From Haemonchus contortus (taxonomy: Eukaryota > Nematoda > Chromadorea > Rhabditida > Trichostrongylidae): a stretch of 64,000 nt of DNA. Positions 47,801 to 54,840 of the stretch are shown piece after piece; position 1 is the first letter of the stretch; the number at the start of each line of letters is the position of its first letter. The notes under the pieces are model-generated. The model was not told the DNA's origin. It made no database searches and worked only from the letters and a program-made list of their open reading frames with translations. The translations under genes and the position numbers were made by a program. Location: the NCBI GenBank assembly GCA_000469685.2, contig LS997562.1:37484345-37548344 (forward strand), written 5' to 3'.

Positions 47801-49262
47801 TTGCTACGCAGCGTAGCTGCCCATTATAATTTTGTAGCGTCCCTTTGTCACAAGCACGCACTCGTTGTGCTAAATTTGCCAGCCAAGCACATTTATCATA
47901 TTCAGTTCCCATCAGTTCGTACCGTATCTCTACCCGCTCGCCAACCGTGCGTGATGTGTTCTTCTTCATTTTCCGCGTGTAGCCGCTATCTTTAGTGGGA
48001 TACGGTACCCTGTGAAAGGTGCATGTACCATACTGTCAATTCATCCATTAAGGCAACGGCTCGACCAGAAACACGTCCTACACCGCCACCATCGACACGA
48101 CGGGAGATTCCCGCCCCAGCTCCACCTCCACCATCATACGAAAGAGAGCAACAACTTCAACCACCAGTTCCTGCCTATGCTCAAGATACTCCAATACCAC
48201 CACCACACTTCCAACCCAGACCACCACCTGATTATCTCACGGCTTCGCATCGAGACAGAATGGTAGGCTCAGGATGAATTGGAACCTTACATCTACGGTT
48301 TACCTCTGAACTTCAGATCCACCTAATTGCTCTCAATGAGCCATTCGACGGGAACATGCACGGAATGCGTGGCGCTGATCTGCAATGCTATCGTCAGTCG
48401 CGAATGGCCGGCTTTACGACCACCTTCAGAGCTATGCTGTCCAGTGATGTCCAGGTACGTCTGATAGACATTGGCCAGCTGCTAGGCTCCTACAATCACG
48501 GTTTCCGGCAGGGGATAGATAAAGGACACTGACTTGAAGCCTGCAGGTTGGATCGAGTTTTTGCCGTGAATTCCCTGGACATTTAAAACTTTTATTGCCA
48601 CCTACAGACATTTTGGAAATGAAACTATTGTGGTAGTAGCAAGGAACCAGTAGAAGCCGCTATGGGGATCCCTTAGCCAAGTTCACGGCTTATCCCATCC
48701 CGTTCAGGACATGCTGCGCATTGTGCATACCGCCGACTGGGATACACCGGTGGTGAACATTCGAGGCGAACATTTATTCGCCAGCTGGCGTGCAGTACTG
48801 AATGATGGACAACGAAGCACACGACCGTTGTACTCGTTCAGCAGACACGATGTCCTTACAGAACGTCATTGGTGAGTTACAATAAAACTACTACAGTAAG
48901 GTATGTTACGATATTACGGCCCGGCTGAAAAAGATACTTTTAGGCCAGAGAAACGTATTTGGCACGGTTCGGCGACTGGCGGTATACGTGCTGGTGATTA
49001 CTGTGACGGATGGAGGTCGAATTATTGTAAGTAAACAGTTTCAAGTACTATAAGTATCACAGTAACTCAACTACGGTATTCAGCGTCTCTTTCTGCGATG
49101 GCTGGCGATTTACGAGTTCCAGGTGGTTTGATCTCGGCAGCGCAGCCAGTAAGCTGCGATCACAAACTTATCGTTCTCTGTATCGAGGTTTGTCCTTTGA
49201 TTATAGGCCCTTGGCTCCGGGGCGATCTCCTTTATAGGAGAAAAGGAATATGGGCTAGTTAG
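14729..49262 (+). CDS. cle-1: Type XV/XVIII (multiplexin) collagen with endostatin domain, cle-1 orthologue, spliced; 5' end of long form not found
   Basis: Secreted basement-membrane collagen; family members organise synapses and guide cell and axon migration through the C-terminal NC1/endostatin module. Long-form exons found: 14729-14838, 17981-18152, 18459-18634, 20516-20602, then shared exons 39751-39819, 40586-40627, 40757-40808, 41314-41400, 43094-43149, 43207-43282, 43525-43662, 43731-43831, 43888-44001, 44054-44135, 44327-44454, 44581-44622, 48053-48262, 48317-48454, 48708-48871, 48944-49026, 49084-49187 (or to a stop at 49262). Every junction has GT and AG and the phases agree throughout. 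Domain order is TSPN, acidic linker, interrupted Gly-X-Y, trimerisation, Pro-rich hinge, endostatin, which is diagnostic of collagen XV/XVIII. The first exon seen starts in phase 1, so at least one upstream exon with a signal peptide is missing. C. elegans cle-1 is known to use several promoters. Orthology is near certain; the first and last exons are not settled. Confidence 0.95.
16085..16335 (+). repeat. Internal fragment of the 1.7-kb dispersed repeat
   Basis: Contains GCGAGAGGTAGC, GGATGTACGTTGCACCG and the conserved CAATTTTTGGATAGCTCACC followed by GGGAGGGCG, matching 7360-7545 and 12075-12240. Confidence 0.75.
17131..17400 (+). mobile_element. SINE copy, degenerate, with internal palindrome
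   Basis: AATGTAGTAACAAGTGGCTCG, GAGGCCTTCATCTCCCACTG and AAGTCGAATACGGGGAGCAT follow the family order. The middle carries a 44-bp near-perfect palindrome at 17242-17285. Confidence 0.7.
17692..17750 (+). mobile_element. SINE head fragment
   Basis: GATGGTGCAGTGGCAAGTGG, then CGCACTATCACA, is the tRNA-like A-box end only; the body is missing. Confidence 0.6.
17981..18152 (+). CDS. cle-1: Collagen exon: TSPN domain core strands
   Basis: Acceptor TTATTTCAG, donor GTGAGA; phase 0 in, phase 1 out. The translation contains [25 protein letters not shown] and [10 protein letters not shown], which line up with the collagen XV/XVIII TSPN pattern (FxxxFSLL..RP, G.LFAI, GV.L). This is the most recognisable N-terminal exon. 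Confidence 0.93.
18459..18634 (+). CDS. cle-1: Collagen exon: TSPN domain, middle
   Basis: Acceptor AGTTTCAG, donor GTAAGC; phase 1 in, phase 0 out. It reads [10 protein letters not shown], then [19 protein letters not shown] and [10 protein letters not shown]. These match the family strands DISLLYTEP, FxxPxFVGQWTHLALSV and VALYVDC. The Cys in FKC is the first of the usual TSPN disulphide pair. Confidence 0.93.
18635..20515 (+). other. Collagen intron carrying a mariner-derived element (1.9 kb)
   Basis: Almost half is the 881-bp mariner relic at 19512-20392. The rest (18635-19511) shows no recognisable gene. Confidence 0.7.
19512..20392 (+). mobile_element. Mariner-derived element, 881 bp, in collagen intron
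   Basis: 30-bp terminal inverted repeats start TTAGGTTGGCAAATAAGTCC (19512) and end with the exact complement at 20392, flanked by TA on both sides. Remnants of transposase read on the + strand: a helix-turn-helix-like [20 protein letters not shown] followed by [11 protein letters not shown], and near the right end [12 protein letters not shown]. These resemble the N- and C-termini of mariner transposases. Stops and loss of the catalytic core (usual element about 1.3 kb) show it is defective. Confidence 0.9.
20516..20602 (+). CDS. cle-1: Collagen exon: TSPN domain, penultimate segment
   Basis: Acceptor CCTTTTCAG, donor GTACGC; 29 codons, phase 0 both sides. It reads [19 protein letters not shown].. 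and ends GSGFE, equivalent to the family segment leading into FQGVIAEL. The next exon that continues the fold is at 39751, about 19 kb away. Confidence 0.9.
21895..22085 (-). mobile_element. SINE copy, very degenerate
   Basis: Scattered family landmarks in reverse: TCTCATTCAGAATTGTCATAG, ATCTTCCCAAGCGAGTAC, GAGGTAAATGGCCTGACTAA. Confidence 0.5.
23157..23240 (+). mobile_element. SINE 3' fragment
   Basis: TTCTGAATGAAGGTGGAATG, then GGGCGCGTCCCATTGACAGG and ATTGGTTAAGGCC, match the SINE tail. Confidence 0.6.
24000..24095 (-). mobile_element. SINE 3' fragment, reverse
   Basis: GACGCGCCACGCATTCAACT, then TTGCAGAATCGTAGTGGTACG, corresponds to the inverted tail. Confidence 0.45.
24382..24722 (+). 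repeat. Left arm of a ~340-bp inverted repeat
   Basis: ACTGTTTATTATCATCAGGG, CAGACGGTGCCTTCCGTTTC, TTATTATAAGTGCAAACAGAG and CATTTGAGTGATGGCC all recur inverted at 28108-28456 with moderate divergence. Confidence 0.85.
28108..28456 (-). repeat. Right arm of the ~340-bp inverted repeat
   Basis: Inverse of 24382-24722. The two arms bracket about 3.4 kb. They may be terminal repeats of a decayed 4.1-kb element or two independent dispersed repeats; no clear target duplication was seen. Confidence 0.85.
30031..30277. mobile_element. Right half of the same MITE family
   Basis: CGCTCATGTGGGAGTCACCC and CGATTCTTCGACTCC match 5862-5965. It ends ATCGTGAACTGCGCTTTG, a mutated terminal repeat. Confidence 0.65.
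33271..33510. mobile_element. Short inverted-repeat element, 240 bp
   Basis: GCGTTAGGAACGA (33271-33283) and its complement (33498-33510), followed inward by GC-rich ends with CGACGC/GCGTCG motifs. No clear target duplication. Probably a MITE. Confidence 0.55.
39313..39331 (+). promoter_or_regulatory. Probable trans-splice acceptor for the short isoform
   Basis: TTTCCACTTAGCATTCCAG ends one base before the ATG at 39333. Cis-splicing of an upstream coding exon here would need phase 2, and none of the TSPN exons ends in phase 2, so a spliced-leader acceptor is the simplest reading. The promoter should lie in the preceding few hundred bases of the 19-kb intron; no core element could be identified by eye. 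Confidence 0.6.
39333..39716 (+). CDS. cle-1: Alternative first exon of short collagen isoform: signal peptide plus acidic leader
   Basis: The ATG opens 128 codons. Residues 1-19 are a clear signal peptide ([15 protein letters not shown] core, likely cut after HG). The rest is acidic and Gln/Pro rich, with a furin-like RQRR at about residues 76-79, before DTEDEDLGG. The donor GTAGGC leaves phase 0, exactly what exon 39751 needs, so this exon can replace the upstream TSPN exons. An acceptor-like CATTCCAG ends one base before the ATG, typical of SL trans-splicing in nematodes. With the shared exons it gives about 714 residues if the final exon reads through to 49262. By analogy with C. elegans cle-1 it is an internally promoted short form; that is inference. 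Confidence 0.85.
39751..39819 (+). CDS. cle-1: Shared collagen exon: last strand of TSPN domain
   Basis: Acceptor TGATTTTTAG, donor GTAAGG; 23 codons, phase 0 both sides. It reads [19 protein letters not shown].., matching the family ending QGVIAELKVRRDP...C, and supplies the second TSPN cysteine. It is in phase with both the 20516-20602 exon and the short-form exon. In the short form it would be an orphan strand. Confidence 0.92.
40586..40627 (+). CDS. cle-1: Shared collagen exon: 14-residue basic linker
   Basis: Acceptor CTGTCTCAG, donor GTAAGT. Phase 0 is the only frame compatible with both neighbours and reads [14 protein letters not shown], unusually basic between acidic exons. It may be alternatively used, since removing 42 bases keeps frame. 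Confidence 0.7.
40757..40808 (+). CDS. cle-1: Shared collagen exon: acidic linker with Ser-Gly site
   Basis: Acceptor TCTTTTCCAG, donor GTGAGC; phase 0 in, phase 1 out. It reads [17 protein letters not shown]. Acidic residues followed by GSG resemble a glycosaminoglycan attachment site, consistent with collagen XVIII being a heparan-sulphate proteoglycan. Attachment itself is inference. Confidence 0.8.
41314..41400 (+). CDS. cle-1: Shared collagen exon: Pro/Ala-rich linker
   Basis: Acceptor AATAATTTAG, donor GTAAGT; phase 1 both sides. It reads [20 protein letters not shown], then PMDLAQKLH, a non-collagenous spacer. The next exon found is at 43094; the 1.7-kb intron between carries a foldback element. 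Confidence 0.82.
41401..43093 (+). other. Collagen intron with large foldback element
   Basis: The 1.7-kb intron is coding-free by eye. Its main feature is the GC-rich foldback at 41954-42304. Long open frames here are translations of the CCGGC-rich arms. Confidence 0.65.
41954..42304. mobile_element. GC-rich foldback element 1, 351 bp
   Basis: Nearly the whole element is one palindrome. Ends GGCTGCTTTCATAGTCCGCC and complement, arms of about 160-175 bp rich in CCGGC repeats, then GCTAGCGGGGAGGA and CAGTCCACGCCCCTTCGA, with a ~15-base loop near 42114-42128. Flanked by the 3-bp direct repeat AAT (41951-41953, 42305-42307). Confidence 0.9.
43094..43149 (+). CDS. cle-1: Shared collagen exon: first Gly-X-Y block
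   Basis: Acceptor AACTTTTCAG, donor GTACGT; phase 1 in, phase 0 out. It reads [18 protein letters not shown], the start of triple-helical repeats. Confidence 0.88.
43207..43282 (+). CDS. cle-1: Shared collagen exon: Cys-containing interruption and Gly-X-Y
   Basis: Follows a 57-bp intron (acceptor GTCATTCAG), donor GTCAGT; phase 0 in, phase 1 out. It begins CLQQCRDG, an interruption with two cysteines, then [17 protein letters not shown]. The intron has no stop in the same reading frame, so retention is conceivable. Confidence 0.85.
43525..43662 (+). CDS. cle-1: Shared collagen exon: longest Gly-X-Y block
   Basis: Acceptor TTTCTACAG, donor GTGAGC; phase 1 both sides. Gly-Pro-Pro triplets flank a short interruption ([15 protein letters not shown]) and resume as [19 protein letters not shown]. 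Confidence 0.92.
43731..43831 (+). CDS. cle-1: Shared collagen exon: Gly-X-Y then non-collagenous segment
   Basis: Acceptor AATATCAAG, donor GTAAGA; phase 1 in, phase 0 out. It reads [17 protein letters not shown], then a charged non-collagenous stretch [16 protein letters not shown]. Confidence 0.88.
43888..44001 (+). CDS. cle-1: Shared collagen exon: interruption between helices
   Basis: Follows a 56-bp intron; acceptor AACTAAG, donor GTAGTT; 38 codons, phase 0. It starts [11 protein letters not shown], contains a highly charged [10 protein letters not shown] stretch and returns to GLKGEK. It carries one cysteine. Confidence 0.86.
44054..44135 (+). CDS. cle-1: Shared collagen exon: last Gly-X-Y block
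   Basis: Follows a 52-bp intron; acceptor ATTTGAAG, donor GTAAGT; phase 0 in, phase 1 out. It reads [17 protein letters not shown], then [10 protein letters not shown]. This ends the collagenous region, which is short compared with vertebrate collagen XVIII. Confidence 0.9.
44327..44454 (+). CDS. cle-1: Shared collagen exon: NC1 trimerisation domain
   Basis: Acceptor TTATTTCAG, donor GTGAGT; phase 1 in, phase 0 out. It reads [12 protein letters not shown]..., [10 protein letters not shown] and [16 protein letters not shown], matching the collagen XV/XVIII association domain (EGxLxFV, EELYVRVQNGFRKV). Confidence 0.93.
44581..44622 (+). CDS. cle-1: Shared collagen exon: end of trimerisation domain
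   Basis: Acceptor TTATTTCAG, donor GTGAGT; 14 codons [14 protein letters not shown] in phase 0. It completes the trimerisation domain. The following 3.4-kb intron holds one mariner-derived and two foldback elements. Confidence 0.85.
44895..45775 (+). mobile_element. Second mariner-derived element, also 881 bp, in collagen intron
   Basis: Terminal repeats TTAGGTTGGAAGGAAAGTCC and complement, with TA at both flanks. It matches 19512-20392 end to end (for example CAAGGGCACGCGTGTGGGC-like, ACGGTCAATGAATGG, CGGTCAACAATCGGTTGGATC). The same length and the same internal loss imply both derive from one already-deleted progenitor moved in trans. Confidence 0.9.
45984..46141. mobile_element. Foldback element 2, 158 bp
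   Basis: Same ends (GGCTGCTTTCATAG / CTATGAAAGCAGCC), arms of about 45 bp continuing as CGATTTGGCCCGCGAGCG, a divergent middle, and a TAT direct repeat at both flanks. Confidence 0.88.
46423..46769. mobile_element. Foldback element 3, 347 bp
   Basis: Ends GGCTGCTTTCAGTCTCCGA and complement-like TCGAAGTCTGAAAGCAGCC. Imperfect arms run through ACGCCGGTAGAATCG and CCTCGATTTGCGG with an unpaired centre near 46590-46620. AGT direct repeat at both flanks. Confidence 0.88.
48053..48262 (+). CDS. cle-1: Shared collagen exon: Pro-rich hinge before endostatin
   Basis: Acceptor CATCCATTAAG, donor GTAGGC; 70 codons, phase 0. The sequence is Pro-rich ([27 protein letters not shown]) and ends ASHRDRM. 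In vertebrates the protease-sensitive hinge here releases endostatin; the SHRD end matches the HSHRDF start of endostatin with one of its two N-terminal histidines missing. Confidence 0.9.
48317..48454 (+). CDS. cle-1: Shared collagen exon: endostatin, part 1
   Basis: Acceptor GAACTTCAG, donor GTACGT; 46 codons, phase 0. It reads [20 protein letters not shown], then [13 protein letters not shown] and [10 protein letters not shown]. This aligns directly with endostatin (LHLVALNSPLSG..., ADFQCFQQAR, TFRAFLSSRLQ) and carries cysteine 1. Confidence 0.97.
48708..48871 (+). CDS. cle-1: Shared collagen exon: endostatin, part 2
   Basis: Acceptor CCGTTCAG, donor GTGAGT; phase 0 in, phase 2 out. It reads [29 protein letters not shown] and [15 protein letters not shown], matching DLYSIVRRAD..VPIVN, LFPSWEALF and IFSFDGKDVL of endostatin. 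Confidence 0.97.
48944..49026 (+). CDS. cle-1: Shared collagen exon: endostatin, part 3
   Basis: Acceptor ACTTTTAG, donor GTAAGT; phase 2 in, phase 1 out. It reads [13 protein letters not shown], then [10 protein letters not shown], with the conserved VWHGS and YCxxWR motifs and cysteine 2. Confidence 0.96.
49084..49262 (+). CDS. cle-1: Shared collagen exon: endostatin C-terminus, probable last exon
   Basis: Acceptor GGTATTCAG; phase 1 in. It reads [15 protein letters not shown], then [12 protein letters not shown], giving cysteines 3 and 4, so all four conserved endostatin cysteines are present. Vertebrate proteins end about ten residues after LCIE. Read-through here gives a 24-residue tail ([12 protein letters not shown]...) to TAG at 49260-49262, with an extra cysteine. 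Alternatively GTTTGT at 49188 is a donor to a further exon, with plausible acceptors near 49270 (TTAGGCAG) or 49409 (TTTCCTCAG). The end of the gene is therefore uncertain. Confidence 0.85.
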
Positions 49263-49703
49263 GCAGAACTGTTTGCTCATTCAAGCACCTCCTAGCGTTG
49301 ACCTAGGCCATATTGGAACTGAAATCAACCTTTTCCCCATGCTATCGAGCTGTTCACGATTTTTCCAAGCCCACGCTATTCCCAAATGTTGTACATACAT
49401 TTCCTCAGGAACAAGCTGTTGCCCGGATTAACAGTTCAAGAAAAGGTTCTCTGAAAGACCCACATAGCGCCGTAAACTTGTTGGCTGCTCATTTTTTCAA
49501 TAAGGAGGCCATCGACGTGGGTTGGGGAGTAGGTAATCAGGTTTTGAGAAAAACGTTGGCTGATTCTCATAGTCTGATTTCTGGGTAATGCCCCATGAGT
49601 GACTTGGGGGGACTCGTGTACTGGTTCTTTATTCCTAAGGAGGTTGCTGATGAATTTAACGGCCCCGAGCGGTACCTTCTTTGTTTCCGCTGTGACTTCA
49701 CTT

Positions 49704-49980
49704 GAAGGCACAGTTCACGATAATTTTGGGTAATAGAGATTATAATGAAAAATGGAAGACAAGATCGAAACTAGTGTGACTGAGGTGAAGAAACTGCGTG
49801 CATCGGTGTTTCCAAAGTGAAAAAGGCTTCGGAAAACCGTTAAAAAGGGGGCTGGACGAGAATGAAACAATAAAAATGAAGAAGGTGGGGCGCCCGGACG
49901 AGCTAAACAGTGCGTTTCACTGCGCGCGGGTGGGTCCTGGTACGAATAACAGACAATGGTAAACCAAAATTCATTCACTC
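49704..49980. mobile_element. Left-end fragment of the same MITE family
   Basis: GAAGGCACAGTTCACGATAA is the family terminus; the sequence beyond it diverges and the right end was not found. Confidence 0.5.
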
Positions 49981-51584
49981 ATAAGCATAAATAAACAAAA
50001 AAACCCTAGTAACAGCAAAAGTAGCTCACCTTTTTTAGCCTCTAGGAGTAGGAAATTAAATAAGGGATCGCGGCAGCAAAAAGGATAACAGAGGAAAAAA
50101 GAATGGGAGAAAAACATTGCCTCAATACTCGGCGATGAGCTGATTGTGTATGGGTCCTAGAACGAGTAGTTGCAATCTGTAAACGGGGCTTTTCCGCCCC
50201 TCCAATCATCGTTAACTGAGCTTTTAACATAGTCACAAGCTAAAGTTGTGAGACTCTAGAGCTTGACGAATACAGACAAGAATAATTTGTGGTTTCTATC
50301 AGAGGCAAGCTACTTGTGGCTGTATAGGTGGCTTAGTTCTACATCTCTAGTTCTACGAGGCCGAGTCATGTCAATTTTATCGTCTCTCTGGCGCGACCCT
50401 CAGGTTTTCGGTAGTGCTCATCCTGACGCTTTGAATTGTTTGTGTTTATTTCTCTTCGTAAACCTGTTTAGTCACCACATCAAAGTAAACCACTCGTTTC
50501 TCAGAATATGTCGAAATTCCATGGAGACAAAATCCTGAAGAAAAGACGATTGGGCAAAGTGATATGGTGATCGTCGTCGTCATTGTCGTTGCCGTTGCCA
50601 ACACCGTAAAGGTGCTACAGTAGCCTGCCAAAAATGAGCTACCGTATCTCGTGTACGATATGTGTTTGTACTGTAGGCACAGAATTCTCAGCAGCATACG
50701 CTTTAAATTTCCTACCCTCTCTCTCATTTTTTAATTTTTTTCCCATTATAATCTATCAGACCGAAATTTCTCTTCATCGTCTCTCATCTTTTTAATTACT
50801 GACCCTCCTCTCCATACAAATGTTCTGCCGTCACACATCATGTCCGGTGTTTTTCTTGCCATTCCTTCTTAATTATTTCACTTTTTGTTTATTAATTACT
50901 TGAATGAATAACTTAGTGACGATGAATGATGACGTCATCTATCCTTTTGTGTACTGTATTTGACCCCCCACCACCGTTGTGCGCCGCGTACATGCCCGCC
51001 GCCCCAGCATCTTTCAGCGTGTAGCCTATTTGATAGCGAATTTCGTCAAGAAAGCTTCTCATGTGTGCAATATTTGTATAGATCTGGTCAGACTTGATGT
51101 TACTTTTCAAATGTTTTTTTACTTTCGTATAAAGTTAATTCTACAATTGTAATATTTGCCTTATGCCCTTAAAGGCAACGGTCACAAGTGCCGCATCGTG
51201 TTTTTACTTCTAGCCGAACAATGTTTTGTTCCAAGCTGGATTAACTTATCAAATCTCTCTCTGAAGTGGGAAAAGCTTCAATTTTTCCCTGATAAAAGCC
51301 CCAGCATGTACTTCGGCCGACGCTGAGGTGTATACAGAAGACCCTATTATAAGAATTAATGCTAGAAAACTACATGTGAGATTGCTTACGAAATTTCGTT
51401 CTGGAGTCTCGAGTACTCAAGGGGACAGAGCTCAGAGAACTTGAAGCTCCTTAAAGTGGCATGAGTGTGAAGCATACCTCCCACTCGACACCTTCAAAGA
51501 GGAGTGGCATTTTGAGGCATGGTATTCCCATTGTCGGACTTTCTGACCGAGTGGTAAGTACGCAGTAGTTCACGGAAATTATGG

Positions 51585-51830
51585 ATCCCCTTTTGGAGAG
51601 GACACGTTCGCAGTTGACTTCCATTCAGAATCGCAGTAGCGTTTCGAGTTCAAACCCAAATATTTGGTCCAAGCAGTGATTTATGGGTACAAGCCGATCA
51701 AGAACTGAGTACTCTCATGCTCCCATAGAGGTCTTGTTCCCACTAAACTGAACCCTAAAGTTAAGTTGATCTGGAAGGCTCATCGATTCGGCACATGACC
51801 ACGAGACCGCCCGTGTGGTAGTGGCCCCAA
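51585..51830 (-). mobile_element. SINE copy, very degenerate
   Basis: GACTTCCATTCAGAATCGCA, GTAGCGTTTCGAG and GCAGTGATTTATGGGTACAA resemble the inverted SINE body. Confidence 0.45.
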
Positions 51831-52924
51831 TCGACACCAATCCACCCCGGCGACATGTTGATTATTGATTTTTCATTTTCTCATTTTATTTCATTTCTCC
51901 TCAAATCTAATCCTTTGTTGATTTGTTTTCACGTCTTGAAGTGCACGATTACATAGGTAATTGAACAAACAAGTAGTATTTTCATCTTACTTCGGTGTTG
52001 TGCTGTTTGGTGACGTAAATGTAATCTTGGTCTTTACCTTCTTGAATGCAGTCTCCGTATGGGGTTGGTAGACGTCTCATTGCCTTCTTAAATATCATCT
52101 TTTACCGATCCGTAGGCTTTCTTACAAACTGATTTCTTCCTTTCTCTCTCATACTGTAATGGCGACATTGTAGTTGAAGGCGCATTATCCCATTAGGTGG
52201 CGATTCGATCGGCTAACTTACTTCATTAATGGATTGAAGAAATAGAGCATAGGAAATGAAATCGGAATAATCTATCAACTTAGATCTGTCATGTTCCCTT
52301 CAGACGGATCGATTCGAACGCACATACGAATTGGCAGTTTCGAATCGAATTTCGACACCGACGACAATATCACTTCTTAGATTTTTTTCAATTTTGGATT
52401 TCAGTATGGATAGCCAGCGCGATCGCAACGCGACGGCCATAATTTTTTTCATCATGAAATGGATAGATAAAACTTGAGCGGGACGTGAATTTTTTCCAGT
52501 GGCATGCACCAGCTCAGGCGACCCGCCTCGCGACCGCGCGCAGTAGCGGCATATAAAGTGGACAGGAAAACAAAGTCTAAGAAGTCTTTGCCACCGATGG
52601 AAACGTTGAATGACCAGGTATGCTCGTAGTCCCTCTGATACATATGCTCGTGGAATACCATGAGCACTAAAAAGCATGAATAATTACGAACCTTTCAATA
52701 TTCTAAGAAATATCGATCGCTCTTTTCTTTTTCAAGTCGATCACATTACCCCATCAAGGGGGCTCTTTAGAAATCGCAACATTCGAATTCAAGTTTCCAT
52801 GCGATCGGAATCTAAAACTATGCGGCTCTTAGCCCAAGTGATCGGCCATCTGGAATAGTGTCAATTGGGGGGGCACTACCCCATTTGTTGTTCATGTGGC
52901 AGATCCCGTCTCATAAGTACCCAC

Positions 52925-53025
52925 ATCAACCGTGGTTGCTGGATTGCAACCATACTTGTCTAGGAGGATAACGACACTGATTTGTACATACATCAGTTGC
53001 CCCAAGTGTTGTGATCAATTTTGAT
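52925..53025 (+). mobile_element. SINE body fragment
   Basis: ACTTGTCTAGGAGGATAACG, then ACACTGATTTGTACATACATC and AGTTGCCCCAAGT, parallel the central SINE body. Confidence 0.45.
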
Positions 53026-53654
53026 GTAGAAGAGACCAATGATATAAATCCGCGTCGCGTTTGTTTCACGAATTTCGGACTGACTTGAGTTGGTTGCAGA
53101 CAGAGGTAGCGGACAAAGCTTGACTTTGACGCCACTTATCGAGTCTTTCCTCAACGGCTTGTACTTCCAGACCGGTGGAGGTAGACCAGGAAATTAGCTG
53201 TTTGCTGCACATATTCGAAAATTCAGCCAATTGAATTTGAGTTCAGTGGAACTCTCAGCCACGATAATTTCGATGAGAAATGAATGGAAATATGTGAAAA
53301 ATTTGTAAAAACATATCGGACCCATATGATTTTGCCGTAATGAGAGCAGCGTACGAACTTGGAAATAATCTTGGTAACCGAGTATATGTGATAGCATAAT
53401 TGCCAATGAGACGGAAGGAAAAGCTTGCACGATTACCTCTGCATAAGGCAGTTGACGTCGGTCAATCAGAGTTCATGAGCAGGTCGGAGACTTCGAGATT
53501 TTGGTGGAGCTTCCGAGCAAACCATGTCACCTACACAAATAGACGCTGGAGAGGATTAAGGTTTATACATAAGTGAATTCGAGTGGAGATGTGGTTTGAG
53601 AGCAGAAAAGTCGCTCATATTACGGGAATAGTCAGAAAAATAGAGGAGAGAAAT

Positions 53655-53860
53655 TTGCCGATAGTGATTCCGTTTCGGAATTCGCTCGCATTTAGCCTCA
53701 AATCGGATTCGTTGTGACGTTCGAATGGGTGCATGGTCGGTCCCGTGAGTCTCGTGGGCCAAGTACTTCCCAGACGAGTTGTTGTTAACCAGACGGCCCG
53801 GAAAGGGTGGAATATTTCATCAGTTTTGGTAGGGGTGTGCTGCGATCCTACGCCAAGTTG
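53655..53860 (-). mobile_element. SINE copy, very degenerate
   Basis: GATTCGTTGTGACGTTCGAATG, ACTTCCCAGACGAGTTG and GGCCCGGAAAGGGTGGAA fit the reversed SINE body; neither pol III box is intact. Confidence 0.4.
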
Positions 53861-54499
53861 AAGGGATCGCACCGCACAAGGGGCTGGCGATTGAGATTTA
53901 CCCCTGATCTGAGCATACAACGGCAAGATCCTAATGGGACTTCAAGAATCAAACTGAGTTCAGACTTGTTTCGTGCACTTTAATATTTCTTTCTACTTTT
54001 CAATGCATATGTATTGTTACTTAAACGAAGTGGCCCATTTATTCCGAGTTTGTGAATTCGGAAGCCATTTTCTTCAAAGAGCGGCAGTGTCTATGTACGT
54101 TCTGCTCAGAAAACCGATTGTTCGTGTCTTGAAGATGTTTCGGCGATGGCGATTCAACAGAATGCAGCAGCTACTGAGTGAATGTAATTGAGGATCACAA
54201 TTGACCTGATTTGAGGAGCCCTTCTGAGTTTGTGAATGTCGACCTTTATCAGAATCTTTTTGAAGAAAATTACCATTTTGAGCTTCAGTATAAGAAAGTC
54301 CCCTAGTTAGGCTAGTGCCTTTTATTTCCAGTACATCAGTGTTCGATGAGCGATGTTCGAAAAGAAGCAAGAAGTCCCTGTGCTGTTTTGGGGGAAGACT
54401 GTAAGGCTATTGAGCAAAGTGTTAGGCCAGCGGCCCTATTCTGGAGCTGTTTTCACGGCAGATATCGTGGTATAGGGGCTTGTCGGATTACTTTTTTCA

Positions 54500-54840
54500 C
54501 CTGCGCCTAACCTCATCAGACGTCCTCAGAACTATGTGCTCCGTCGCTCTCTCTGCGTTCCTCACTACTCCGATGTCCTCTGCAGCTCGATGCCAGGCTT
54601 TGGCCATCCAATTGAAGTTTTCTCATTCTCAACCTTCGAGTTTCTCGTACAATGCGTCCATTTCTGTGTCCTTTGCCTTCGCTTAGTGAGCTTGGTAAAC
54701 TTCTTGCAAGTTTTGCAGGTGAAAAGAGTACCGCTTGCTGGCGGCTTTCTTCCATCTGAAACTTGGCTGGACTTCATCGTTCGAGAATCATTCATTCCTT
54801 GTCTCCTCGAAACTCTTCCAGCGTCCTCTCCCACACAGTG
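54500..54840 (-). mobile_element. Possible LINE (RTE-like) remnant
   Basis: On the minus strand, NDSRTMKSSQVSDGRKPPAS and KLTKRRQRTQKW recall the linker between endonuclease and reverse transcriptase in RTE-type LINEs. It is related, inverted, to 57625-57960. The assignment rests on a weak motif; no catalytic residues are present. Confidence 0.3.

Larger units (their letters stand above)
44623..48052 (+). other. Collagen intron with three mobile elements (3.4 kb)
   Basis: Contains the second 881-bp mariner element (44895-45775) and two foldback elements (45984-46141 and 46423-46769). The rest (46770-48052) has no recognised exon; around 47540-47690 the motif ACGGTAAC and its complement recur several times, meaning unknown. 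Confidence 0.65.
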
